64,000 nt of DNA from Pelodera strongyloides (Eukaryota > Nematoda > Chromadorea > Rhabditida > Rhabditidae): positions 640,001 through 704,000 of the forward strand of contig JAANDG010000003.1 in NCBI GenBank assembly GCA_036852015.1, given 5' to 3'. Each line of letters opens with the position of its first letter. The first letter of the stretch is position 1. This document shows, piece by piece, positions 31,701 to 64,000 of the stretch. The notes beneath the pieces were generated by a model. That model searched no databases and was not told the DNA's origin. It was given only the letters and a program-made list of their open reading frames with translations. The position numbers and the translations under genes were made by a program.

Positions 31701-32760
31701 TCGAGGTACGAAGTCGCGTTTTCTACGACGGTTTGTGTACCTTTTAATACTATAATAGTGTAGTATTGTTATCATAATGGGGTTTGAAAGTATTCAAAAA
31801 ATTCGGTGTGATTCTGTCAATACTGCCGCATATCTATGCATTTTTGTTCACCTCATAAAAAACAAGTTAGTACAAAAAGTTTCCAAATCAAGCTTCCCAG
31901 AGTTTTTAGTTTGATATTGGACAGACTCATGGACTTGATCGGAAGCTCCTGTCTATTCAACAGCTGGTGCACTGTAGCAGTCAGGAAAATAGCGTTATCG
32001 GCAAAGAGAGTTAATTACTGACGAAAATGTTGAGATAGCGGCAAAGTTAGAGAGCGCTTTTCTCTAACTCTCTTTGCGTATCGTGCTATTTATCTGCAGG
32101 CTACAGTCCACCAGCTGTCGAATAGGAAAGTTTACCGATCAAGTCTGCAATATCATCAACTGCTACAGTCCACCAGCTGTCGAATAGGAAAGTTTCCGAT
32201 CAAGTCTATCCAATATCATCAAACTATTTTTGCATACCTTGGGACCCTTGATTATAAACTTTTTATACTGATTGTGATTTTATGGGTGAACAATACATAC
32301 AAAAATATGGCGCTCCGATTGGGAAAAGTTTCAAGAATTCCGAAAAGATCGGTTCAAGGTGGAGCTTTTACGGGATAAGGAAAATCAAGATATTCAGCTA
32401 TGTATGTTTGTGGTCTCTCATTTGGCACTAACTTTTCTTGCGTTTCCGTCTTGAAGCGACCTTTCCTGGAATTTTTCAAACTTTCCACATCGTAAGTGCA
32501 CCTATAGTTATATTATATCCTTTCAAATCTCTATTCCAGTAACTGGGTGGATATTCTCATCATGCTCGATACTATCTCCACTCGCCATGACTTCAGTATG
32601 TATCCTACTAGTGCAACCTTATCGTGTGGCCCTTCTGGAACTCATTCAAAGTCCTCTCCTTCTCGTCAAAAAATTTTCGAGCCACCCCAGTGTTATCGTA
32701 CTACCGAATTCTACTAAACCAAAAACATGCTCCCAAATTATTTTGCCGCTCAGTGCATGA
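28755..32760 (+). CDS. seven-transmembrane chemoreceptor, Str superfamily, intact
   Basis: Six in-phase exons: 28755-28879, 28944-29100, 30466-30678, 30866-31096, 31640-31730, 32540-32760, encoding 345 aa, the usual size for worm chemoreceptors. Seven hydrophobic stretches can be read, beginning LPIFLCGIIATSFFNLVAV (TM1), then VFIFFNIFIFGGLLLG, LLCIPIAIFGFYVGIGCVAY, FIFASTLAALPLAAAAVIVV and SPLAMTSVCILLVQPYR. Two features typical of the Str/Srd/Srh/Sri group are present: a basic loop before TM6 (SRRTRAMNRSLYQVLCIQ) and a PYR near the end of TM7. I cannot fix the subfamily. Ligand unknown; expected in chemosensory neuron cilia. The intron 29101-30465 holds two MITEs. The broken copy at 25202-27124 lies upstream in the same direction. 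AATAAA at 32879 may be the polyadenylation signal. Confidence 0.85.
29739..30194. mobile_element. palindromic MITE, AGGGACAGGCCC family, copy 2
   Basis: TTAA then AGGGACAGGCCCATCAAAGT at the left; GATGGGCCTGTCCC at the right with its TTAA lost. The arms also share attcaccccggggaac / gttccccggggtgaat. 456 bp, in the second intron of the intact receptor gene. Confidence 0.85.
30200..30339. mobile_element. MITE of the CCGGCCGG/GCTTTAA family
   Basis: Ends gtttcaaaaaccggccggta then tttcgctttaa, as in the copies at 61891-62047 and 24570-24719. It follows the element ending at 30194 directly. Confidence 0.6.
30356..30424. repeat. half copy of the GAGGCCGTA palindromic element
   Basis: The run ggttcagagcgcc, cgtgagc, agggctccc, gtgtgttgg, tacggcctca matches the right arm of the complete element at 46962-47100. 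Confidence 0.65.
31497..31582. repeat. short minisatellite, about 28-bp units
   Basis: Three units built on aaatgcgcgccg with gggacaca or ggtgcgca between, in the receptor intron 31097-31639. Confidence 0.7.
31907..32225. mobile_element. palindromic element with one duplicated arm segment
   Basis: The left part (gacttgatcggaag, attcaacagctggtgcactg) is the inverse of the right part, where the corresponding 60-bp segment (ctacagtccaccagctgtcg) occurs twice in tandem at 32100-32160 and 32162-32220. The centre pairs gttagagagcgct with its complement. It lies in the last receptor intron. Confidence 0.7.
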
Positions 32761-33039
32761 ACCGCGACGCGTGCGTAGAGCGTAGATATCTTTTATGCCA
32801 AAAATATTATCATTAATTTCCTCTAGCCTTCTGAGTCACTCCAGAGGTGATTCGATCGCTTTTTGCACAGTTCAGTGGAATAAACATTTCGTCTTTTCTA
32901 CTCTATTTACCGCCTTTTTGGAGCACAATCTGTCATGCTAATGAAAATTATCGATATTGTGATTTAAAAGGCGAATTGTGCAAAGGTCTAATCATGCATC
33001 AACGCATCGCGTTTCACCTTGAATCGGGTTTTTGTTTAC

Positions 33040-33270
33040 TTCAAGGAGGCTCGGGACGCACCGCACGCAGGAGTTGCGCATAGGGGCGCGTGCAAGGGGA
33101 CAGCGAGCATGGCAGGTGCGGGTCCTCCGCGCAGGGCTGAGGGACGCACAAGATTCGGGGCGCTCAGCAACGGGTATACACTGGCAGAGACGCAATAGGG
33201 ACGCTATGAAGAGACACATGGTGCAGTGCGGGCGAAAGACGAAACGCAGGCGCGTCCTGCGACGGAAACA
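33040..33270. other. GC-rich block of unknown nature
   Basis: About 230 bp with base composition unlike the AT-rich surroundings. A 92-codon + strand frame (33032-33310), rich in Arg, crosses it, but I see no domain or splice signal pattern. It could be an exon, a foreign insertion or a repeat core. Confidence 0.35.
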
Positions 33271-34829
33271 CTTTAAACATCGTGAATTCCTGTATGCTGA
33301 CGAGCAATAGTGAGCGTGAGGCTTGATAAAGTGTTAGATAAGGACAACATATACACAATCTTTTTGTTTTTTGAATACATGAGTAGCATAACAATTTCTA
33401 CATGTGTTCAAGGAGAGAAAATGGAGAGAAGAGACGTTGTGTGATATCCCAGGGTTGGAGTTTTTGGAGAGTTTTGCATTCAGCCAATGTTGGCACATGG
33501 AGAAGAGAGATGAACTTAAAAAAATAATAACCTTATTTGGTAGTAAGTTGCGTTTCTTAGTAAGGTTCAAGATTCGGCGTAATCTTTAAAACATCATCTT
33601 ATTGCATAAAGGAGAAAGGCTTAAAGTCGTGTGATTTTGCTTGTATGTTCACAACGTTTTTCTACATTTCACGCTTTTCGAATAAGGAGGCTAACATTTC
33701 CCAACTTTTCAATATAAAAGAGGTGGAAAATTACACATAAACTTGGGAATATACGCCGCAGAAATTTCCTATACACATGCACATTTTTCCCAGTTTAGTT
33801 ACCTCAGGCGGCGACAGCCTCTGGTATTTATAATAAACAAATGTTAAAAAACACACCACTGGAGAGAAGTGGGGAGCTTTTTGACTGTGTGGAGACCAGA
33901 GAATTGTAGTTTGTACGTTCGTATTTTGTAGTTTGCACTTGGAGGCACCTAAAAGGAAAAATAGACCAGTTTATCTAGTTGACGAAAAGTAAACAATGTG
34001 AAAGTAGATGACGAAACCTGTCAATCCTTCTATGCCATTACGCCCGGACAAAAACTTTACAAAATCAGACCTCTGTGGAACATGTCCTAAGTAAAACTTT
34101 GAATTTGAACTCCCTCCCTACAATACAAGTAAAAATTTGAAAATTATGTTTAATATCAAAAAATAGCACGGGAGAGACGAAGTGCAGCTTTCTAAGCATT
34201 GGATGGAAGGAAGAAGTCCGTCGTTTGTACGTTTGTCGTTTAGTTCGTATTTCTAAATGGACAAATAAGAGGCGAATTACGAGTAGCGGAGAATCTATAC
34301 GTACGCAATTATTTGCCATACATAATTAATGATTGTTGGCGAACCTTAGCATGTGAGGACAGCATCACTTCATCACTGGTAGAGAGAAGAACTTTTCGAA
34401 GACATGAGGGCTGATATGATAGCATCCCTCATTCCATACGCTGTACCTACATCAGACAGAGACAGAACCACATAGAAACTTGTATCTCCTCCGCATATCA
34501 TGTCATACACACTACACACTACTCATTCACTTAAAATATACTGTGAGACTGTGACTCCCGGAAAAGGTATACTATATCACATCATACTCAATTACGAACA
34601 AAAAGAAGTGGATACAATTCGAATTACGATCTAAATCCTATGTCGTGCAAGGCAGGAAACCGGCGCTGGACTAGTACACACTACTCTATAAGTGTGGTAC
34701 TCGAGTTCGGCTGGAGCCCAACGCCTTCCATCCTTCCATCCTCCTACCTATCTAAACTACAAGTAACCTACATCTCTTCTCTAGACTGCCTCATATGTAA
34801 ACTATTCCTCGGCCGATTTTGAAAAAGCT

Positions 34830-35129
34830 ATGTCTGTTATCGCCTCTTCTGATTTTTCTCCTTTCTGTTCACCCTTTACTTCCATTCAGGATGATTATGA
34901 TTTGTTGATTGGTGTTATTAAATCTGCACTTGATAGCTCTCTTCCCTCTTCGAATGCATTAGTTTCTAGTAAGCCTTATGTCCCTGCTCATATTGAACGA
35001 GCAAAAGAACGTGCTGAAGTAGCCCTTATGCAAATTGATGAACCTGGTGGCCAAGAAAATTTTGAGTATTCTGATAAGCGTTATCGCTCGTTGTACCGGT
35101 TTTGGACACAGGTGGGATTTCGAGAATGA
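34830..35129 (+). mobile_element. possible non-LTR retrotransposon fragment
   Basis: A 99-codon frame (motifs DDYDLLIGVIKSALDSSLPS, SKPYVPAHIERAKERAE, SDKRYRSLYRFWTQ) resembles in layout the spacer between endonuclease and reverse transcriptase of LINE ORF2 proteins, where Pro-rich hydrophilic sequence is followed by basic helices. No reverse transcriptase motif is seen nearby, so the call is tentative. Confidence 0.3.
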
Positions 35130-35924
35130 GGTTGCAGACCACGCCGTAATGGTCGCTTCCGCCAACCGTAATTTGTACAGAAGCGTAGCCCATAAATTAC
35201 ACTACATAACGGGAGGAAATGTTTATTGCAAATAATACATACACAGTATATGACTAAACATTCAAATTTGACGGAGTTTTAGCGAATCTTCCATTGTCCA
35301 GTATTAGTATCAGGCAGCAGAATGCATCTTTGATGTTGTGAACTTCCATGGAGCTGGCCACCAGTGTCTAAATGTATCAAATTAAATAGTAAATGAAAGT
35401 ATAATACTTCTGCGTCATTCTGCGAAGATTACAAACTATTAGTAACATATATTCTACGGCTGAGTCTATCTATAGTGACCGATGAGAACCCTGCTCTTAC
35501 CACATCACAAACTTACTTTATCGTGTTTCCTTCCGTTTGTTTGCTTGCTTGAACGCGCACCAGTAAGTGAAGCAATGGTACCTGTGATAGCAATAAGTCA
35601 ATAGAGGAAATAATAAAGGAAATATAAACAAATTAGAAAAAAACCAGAAATTGCAGGAATTCAAATTTTTTTTGAAAAAATCATCGTGAAAAATGCGATG
35701 TGCATGCGGAAGGGCCGCAAGCGCGCCAGTTGGGTCGGTCCTGGGTCAGACTTGGGTCAGTTTGGCTGGCATGCGTTCACTGCTGATGACTACTGTATTG
35801 CTACACTATTTGAACTGCTAAAGGGTCGGCACTGCAATTTTCAATCATATTTAGCGTCGGCGGTGGGGTCGAAAGCCACAATTTGGGCGCGCATTGGGTC
35901 GGAGATTAACAGAGAACTATTTAC

Positions 35925-36085
35925 TACGATCCAAAATTTTTATAGAATTCATAGTTTTATATTGATTTACTCCTTCCAATTAAAAGCTTTCGCTTTGCAA
36001 AGCATGTCTTTCGGAATTCAATACCATCCTCTTCCGATAAAAGGAAACTATTTGAGCGCTTCATTCTCGTGAGCCTCCTCCTTTA
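35925..36085. repeat. dispersed repeat, inverse copy of 23926-24110
   Basis: Ends cattctcgtgagcctcctcc then TTTAA at 36083 and matches the 23926 copy in opposite orientation through tccttccaattaaaagcttt and acgatccaaaatttttatag. Confidence 0.7.
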
Positions 36086-36479
36086 ACATTCTACTTTGGT
36101 GTTGTTATGGACGTTTTATTGGTATTACATTGTTGTCAACAATAATGTTTAGCAGATAGTAAACACCATTTTATCTTTTTGTGCAAGAATTTATAGCGGA
36201 TAATCTTTGCAATTCACGTTTTTACGGCCATCGAGCGGGATCGAAAAGAGACACTAATTTACCTTTACACCTCATATTTTGTTAGTTACAGGTGATTTCC
36301 ATTTCCTAACAATAAGATACGCTCTTTTCCATACATATGTATATGTATGACATCACAAAGGGCTATTCCCATTTTAGTTTCGCGTGGACATGTCCAAAGC
36401 GAAAGCCATAGTCATAGTGCAATTTGTCCCACTCTGATGAGGAGTACGTGATGTGCCTTGATAGGATAAGTCTGTCCTT

Positions 36480-36645
36480 TAGGCCTATTAAAGCGTAATA
36501 TCGACCGGTTTTGAAACACATCCAGTACACCAGCATTCTTATGCAGCTTATGCAAATGAATATACATTAGAATAAAAAATCGAGCTAAATTCGAGCAACG
36601 TATTAGCATAAATGAGCAAGTATTCAGTTGACCACGATGCGTTTC
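36480..36645. mobile_element. MITE of the CCGG/GTTTCAAA family, inverted copy
   Basis: Reads attaaagcgtaatatcgacc, ggttttgaaacacat, agcattcttatgcagctta, aaatcgagctaaatt, caactgaa-type sequence, the reverse of the copies at 24570 and 61891. Confidence 0.6.
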
Positions 36646-37854
36646 AATATCCGGAAGGCATTTTCCTTTAAAAATTCGCAATTTAGCGGCTATGGACACA
36701 GTCCCTGCAAGTTTCACGTAACTACTTTTGATCATCACGGTTTGCCATCGCTCTAAAAGGATGGATTATTATGCGGTAATACCGCGTTGATTGGCTCTCT
36801 GGCTTATTTTCAAACTGGAAAAGCAGTGTTCGTCGGACCATAGTTTCGTTCGAAATTGATCTTTCTAGACTCAATATGTAATTTATATATTTATTTATTT
36901 CTTTTTGATGAGAGCCTTTGCAAAAAATTAAGTTTCTATTGTGTATACTCTTGCCTAATATTTTTTCGAATTGAGAGTTTTATAGAAAGTTGTTTGAAGT
37001 TTCCTTACAATTACGGATACGGTAGAAGTACGAGTCGTATGAGTTGCAAAGGAAATTTCTTTAATTCAAACAATTCAATTAAATTCAATACAGAGTGTAA
37101 GGTTCAGTTCATTTCAATTAAATTCGATGTATGAATAGCTAGTTTCACAGCTACGCACCGTTGTTTATAGACTAACGATCAACATATGTATAGGCTATGT
37201 ATGTATGGAGTGTAGCATTGTGAAAGGTAACCACTATTTGGAATACGAAAGTAGCGCGGTTCATTCTTTGATCTGGAGAGAACACCTTTCGAACTGACAA
37301 TGGAACTGACAACTGAAAAAAATGAAACAGTCTTTTTGCATTCAATTTTAAATGCATTCAATAATTGCGTGGTTTTGAATGGTGTGTTGTTATTGTGGTC
37401 ACTCCCTCCCTCCCACAGCTTTGGCTACAGTAAGCTACACACATCGCAACATAAGTTGCACCATTATTTTTTTTTACTCAAGGAAAGCGCAGGTTAATTT
37501 TGACAAACACATGAGCTCGAACGTATGTAATTTGATGTGAATTATTCCGACGATTTTTCCCAAACGTGCATGATTGGCAGCAGATGTTTGGTATTATAAT
37601 TATAAACTAGATGTGCTACGTACTGCTAGCTACCTGACTAACCTGACTTCCTTCTGTTCTATATCTGTCTAACTTTTCTATCTTCATAATCATTTAAACA
37701 GTTCTTCATTCCCTTTTCAATTACAATTTTGCCTCGTTGTTTCTTGCTCCTCACACGTTTTTCTCTGGTCGGGTTTTTATTCTAATAGTGTCTGTCTTTC
37801 ACAATTAAATCTATTAGTTTCTACAAATTCACAGGAAAACGGAATATTTGTCGA

Positions 37855-38010
37855 AACCACGTTTTCACCGAAAAGATCATTTGGTGACTAGTTAGTTACC
37901 ATTTGGTGACCATTTGGTGGCCAGTTGATGACGGGTTTCGATGAAACTTGGTCGCTACATGCTCACGAAGTGGTCACCAAATGGACTTGACCACGAAAAA
38001 AGTGAACCGT
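37855..38010. repeat. repeat with catttggtgac motifs
   Basis: Several copies of atttggtgacc and its complement ggtcaccaaat in short compass, similar to the sequence at 12190-12290 in a pkc-1 intron (ccaactggtcaccaaatggc). Probably a palindromic element family. Confidence 0.5.
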
Positions 38011-38220
38011 CACAAAATGGGCTCAGCCATTTCCTATGTGGTTGCCAAAAAAAAACAAATGGAAACATCACTTACTAGTCTGGTTACATTCATTTCTTGA
38101 TGTTTTCTTGATGTTGTTTCTTTATACTGTAAAAATAAACTCTTATTATTAGTCGTAAAAAATTCAGAAAACACGATTCCCGGAGATAAACATTCTGGGA
38201 AGGAACTGTTCTAGGCCCAA

Positions 38221-60487
<22,267 letters not shown>

Positions 60488-61204
60488 TAAAGATACTTGG
60501 CGAATAAATGGCAGAATTGTTTCTCATCGCGACCATGTATGTAATTAGTCTGTTGAAAATAATAAATTATTAATTTCTCTTCAAAAAGATTAAGAATATC
60601 TATTAGCATGCTAGTGCAATAATATAATATAAAATCCTGTAAGGGAGGATGTACATGCTGAATCTTAGAGTCAACTAGGGGGGTCTCCACTCCTGTTTTC
60701 TCCGAAGTAAGCAAATGGTTCTTTCTAAAACAGTTGTAGGTTGCCAGCGTTTCTGAAACAGCCATCACTTTGACAGTGCTCTAATGCTGGTTATAGTTAG
60801 CGCCGCTAACTTAGCGGTAGTGATAATAAGTCCCGCTACACTTTAGGTTCCACACCCTGTAATACTGTAAACGAAGACATACATTGTGATGTGCTCTCTG
60901 TGAACAAAATATTACATTGTTCGCTCGTATTTGTTATGATTGGGTTATTACCGTATAAAACCACTTGTCCCACCACAACCTTAGTTTCTTCCTATAATTT
61001 CGCTTTTTACGAAATCTTGCATTAACTGTGGAGAAGTAAACCGAAGTCTACAGTACATATTCACTATGGTCGTTGTGAATGAAACACCCGCATGCTGCAA
61101 CCGGTAGAGCAGAGAGGCCAGAAGGGTCTGTTTGGAGAGTTTGGTAGCGGACTGTTACAATAGGGAGGACACATTTCAATTGCAGACATTTATTACTACG
61201 TTAT
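60488..61204. other. intergenic region between two convergent genes
   Basis: 3' flanks of the C6 gene and of the small secreted-protein gene (TTTATT near 61189 is AATAAA on the - strand). Nothing else seen. Confidence 0.6.
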
Positions 61205-63000
61205 TTATATGTATTTTCCCCACTGGATGAATACTTTGGTGTTGTCCTTCGAGCACTGAAAACAGTCCGGGCATGGGGTTTCGGTCTGTTGCTTTCTGAT
61301 GATCTTCATGCAATTTGTGATGACGGAGGTGTTCTTGAACTGCTTGATGGCGAAGTCGTACAAATTCGATTTAGTGGAGCACATGGTCTGAGCCTAAATT
61401 TTGGGGAATTAGCGGCTTTATTGGTGGTACAGTACCCTGTGAGGTCACATGTCAATACGGTATATCGATATGTGTACGTAGAAGCATGAGTAGCAGCAAC
61501 ATATCCTAGCATACTTCAATAAACACGAGATAAGTCAAGTAGATGTATGTTTTTTAGTTACTTCTTACTTCGAAATTTGACTTTACACCTACAACCAAGA
61601 AGATTGACATGTAAATAGATTGCGTCACTTCCAATAAACCGGGACTATTAGATATCTGCTTAATTTGGTACAGTATCTAACCGAAATAAGAAAATTTACC
61701 TTTTGGTACATTCCGCCCATGCAATTGGCAAAACCGTTGCCAATTTTTGTCATTTGTGTGTCGAACTTCGATCCAGAATTCTGAAACGTTCATATTAGTT
61801 TTCGATTTATCTCCCGTATTTTTCTGACCATTTGAATATCGTTAGTGCAATTATCGAAAGGGCTTGGACCCTAATCGAACAAATAAATGAAAGCGAAATA
61901 CTGGCCGGATTTTTGAAACGCACCGTGGACAACTGAATTTCTACGTAGTTATGCTAATTTACACGAATTTAGCTCGATTTGTTGCATAAGCAGCGTAAGA
62001 ATGCTGGTCAACTCGATGTTTCAAAAACCGGCCGGTATTTCGCTTAAGTTATAGCTATTTTATACCTTGTAGCAGGTGCCAGCCTTATTGTAGCAATCCA
62101 TAGCCTTTGTATATAGACCCAAGGCAACACGCCCTTGGCAGATAGACATAAAGTCTGAAATAAATACATACTGTTTGCAAGTTTCACTAATGGGGTTTCC
62201 ATCTTCGCGAATCGCACATGCGAAAATGTCAACTGCCCGACCATGTTCAAGTCATTTTACATGCATGACAACTGCCTACAGCAGCCTATGTGAATCGCAC
62301 ATTTGACACGGCCTTGCAGCGAAAGTGCCCCAGACCCGGCTATTTGGAACAGAACCGCATCAGACCCGTGCTTTTGGAATAGATCCGTACTATTTTGAAG
62401 TAGAGTGCGAATCGCATACATAGAAACCCCATTACATACATTACGCGCGACATGAATTTATTCATTCAGCTCGGGGAACATAGAGACGTATTAAGCTTCC
62501 AAGAAGTAGTACTAAAAGTGTTATTTTACATTAAATAAAATAAACACCTGAAAGAATTTGCCGAAACGTTTGTTGTTTGTCGCACATTCGAGTGATAACT
62601 TCGGCCACAATCTAAACTGATCATACACGATATTTTTGCCATGGTTTCACAATACAAGTAACAATGCTCACCAAAGTACCTGAGGTACTCTTAGTGATCC
62701 GGTGGCCAAGCATCTTCCCCGGGAACCATGAATTATCAGAAGACTTAGCGGAACCAAAGTTGCTCCCGTTTTTGGGCAGAAATTGAAAAATCAAAAGACT
62801 CAGCCCGTGCCTATCCCTTTGATGTAAAATTCTAGAAATTCTGAAATGTAGAACGATTGATTCACCTTATTATTGCTGTTGGCGTCGATGTTGTTGGCGT
62901 TAAGCACCTGCTGCCTCAGTGTTTCGGCCATGTCGGTTTGAGATGCTGCATGGCAACACATGACAAATGTCATCATAAGAACAATGTTCTTCTTCCACAT
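61205..63000 (-). CDS. small secreted cysteine-rich protein
   Basis: Five in-phase exons in transcript order: 63000-62866, 62611-62548, 62154-62066, 61780-61700 and 61387-61205, 183 aa in all. A clear signal peptide (MWKKNIVLMMTFVMCCHA) is followed by a mature chain with cysteines in RMCDK, MSICQ, AMDCYN, GTCYK, FANCMG, TMCST, ITNCMK and the cluster CPDCFQC, ending FIQWGKYI. The cysteine layout recalls the nematode T20D4.11-like (DUF19) secreted proteins, but I cannot confirm membership. Function unknown; secretion is the only firm inference. An intron holds the MITE at 61891-62047. Confidence 0.75.
61891..62047. mobile_element. palindromic MITE, CCGGCCGG/GTTTCAAA family
   Basis: Left AGCGAAATACTGGCCGG then tttttgaaacg, right gtttcaaaaaccggccggta then TTTCGCTTAA. 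157 bp, in the intron 61781-62065. It is the best-preserved member and gives the reference for the copies at 24570, 30200, 36480 and 41458. Confidence 0.8.
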
Positions 63001-63831
63001 TTTGAGCTTCGGATCTGTATTGGTTCTGTTTATTGAAACGCCAAAATAAACCACAGCTTCAGATGACGATTCACACAAAATGTAAACTAGGTGGCTGTGA
63101 CAATAAAGGTGCGTCGGCTAATACACACTGGAAACGTAAAACAGCTAGAATGGAAGTGTCAAAGAGTGTCAGGGTGTCTCACGGAAAAATGAGCAGCTGG
63201 TTTTCTGAATCAGTGCCAGACATTCTACATTCCAAAATGTATTCGAAAATAAAACATGAGGCTTCGATGCCTTGACATTACCCTAGTAAGTGGTTTTATC
63301 TGAACTGGGTGCAGCTAAACGTAAAGTGTATGAAGCAAAGTGTGTGTTTCGTTCCCGATCTGCACTTTCCTTATGTACCCAAAAGTTCCGCACGAACCCA
63401 CACCCACAAGCGCTCATCCATTACTAATTGAGTATTTAATCTTTTGTTTTATCATTTTGGATACCGTTTTTGTTACTTTTCAAACAGCATAGAGTTGCGC
63501 TAAATGGAGTTTGATCCCCTATTTTCGCTCATTTCGCTTTGTGATCAAATACTTTATAACCATGTTCCTATACCGTGTCACAAACCGAAACTCTGCTGTT
63601 CAGCAAAAAAAATAATGATCAACGCTCATAACTCATAACACTGTTTTCAAGTGCAAAAATATCTACCTACATACACTGCTTTTCACCTATATGTGAACCC
63701 CAAAACATATTTTCATCAGATGTTACAGTACTAATGGAAAATGAATGTAACTGCTGCGGACAAAAAAAGAAAGACATTAATAATATTCTTTATTGAAAGA
63801 TGGAAATCTCATTTTTCGATCGAAGTTCTGA
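63001..63831. other. intergenic region upstream of the small secreted-protein gene
   Basis: Promoter side of the 63000-61205 gene and 3' flank of the gene at the window edge (AATAAA on the - strand near 63788). The 80-codon + frame at 63033-63275 shows no domain or signal. Confidence 0.55.
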
Positions 63832-63985
63832 TTATGCTGCGTGCGTTGTGCTCCACTGTGTTGTTGTCTGTACATTCGCAGCAGTTGTAGTTGTTTTTTC
63901 TTTCTTCTTCGCTGTCAAGACAATTGCAACGGCGCCGCCAATTAGACCCAAGAATAGGAGCCAATAGAGCCCGCAGAAGATAACC
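63832..63985 (-). CDS. last exon of a single-pass membrane protein
   Basis: Acceptor TTCTAG, then an exon of 51 codons to TAA at 63834-63832. It encodes a transmembrane segment (LYWLLFLGLIGGAVAIVLTA), then KKKEK (stop-transfer) and a Thr-rich tail ending STTHAA. The rest of the gene lies beyond position 64000, so the product cannot be named. An aataaa on the - strand follows the stop by about 40 bases. Confidence 0.7.
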
Positions 63986-64000
63986 CTAGAAGAAAATACA

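Larger units (their letters stand above)
32761..38220. other. gene-poor, repeat-rich intergenic region
   Basis: Contains a GC-rich block (33040-33270), a possible retrotransposon fragment (34830-35129), inverted dispersed repeats (35925-36085, 36480-36645) and a repeat with catttggtgac motifs (37855-38010). Two diverged copies of a block (ggagag, gcttt, tttgtacgttcgtatttgta-like) lie near 33860-33930 and 34160-34260. I see no host gene. Confidence 0.55.

Noticed and set aside
61289..61489. 66-codon + strand frame
   Set aside because: It is the complement of the last exon of the secreted-protein gene, which has phase-consistent splice sites on the - strand.

Overview
The window is nuclear DNA from a nematode. 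The evidence is short spliced exons with the worm acceptor consensus (TTTNCAG), worm-type PKC-1 and BUB-3 proteins, a nematode-only DUF229 protein, a Str-type chemoreceptor and a very large C6/threonine-rich secreted protein. Introns of 100-1400 bp, many holding small palindromic transposons, suggest a clade V worm outside the compact Caenorhabditis genomes (for example a strongylid-like species). That placement is inference. All gene models below were built by hand from splice sites with reading phase checked exon by exon; no database search was run.

Layout. 1-2468: an array of 129-bp repeats followed by degenerate copies and a palindromic element, probably inside an intron of the DUF229 gene (- strand, 4512 to beyond position 1). 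6648-14181 (+): pkc-1, a novel-type protein kinase C with two C1 domains and a complete kinase domain; the N-terminal C2 exons are not seen. 17129-22023 (-): bub-3, complete, 343 aa. 25202-27124 (+): a broken chemoreceptor copy; 28755-32760 (+): its intact 345-aa paralogue. 32761-38220: gene-poor and repeat-rich, with one possible non-LTR retrotransposon fragment. 38221-60487 (+): one gene of about 58 exons and about 2513 aa, with a signal peptide, a TSP1-like N-terminal domain, 13 six-cysteine (C6) modules joined by Thr/Ser/Pro linkers, and a second TSP1-like domain at the C-terminus. 61205-63000 (-): a 183-aa secreted cysteine-rich protein. 63832-63985 (-): the last exon of a membrane protein that runs off the window.

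The genes do not form one pathway. pkc-1 (signalling) and bub-3 (spindle checkpoint) are conserved single-copy genes that converge on each other. The right half holds fast-evolving worm families that face the outside (chemoreceptors, secreted and mucin-like proteins). The most notable biology is the C6 gene. Every C6 module is split at the same place by a phase-0 intron and bounded by phase-1 introns, so modules and linkers are interchangeable cassettes. The second theme is a set of several small palindromic element families that share TTAA at their ends. Two small elements, one of them TTAA-ended, sit within 8 bases of a 5' splice site.
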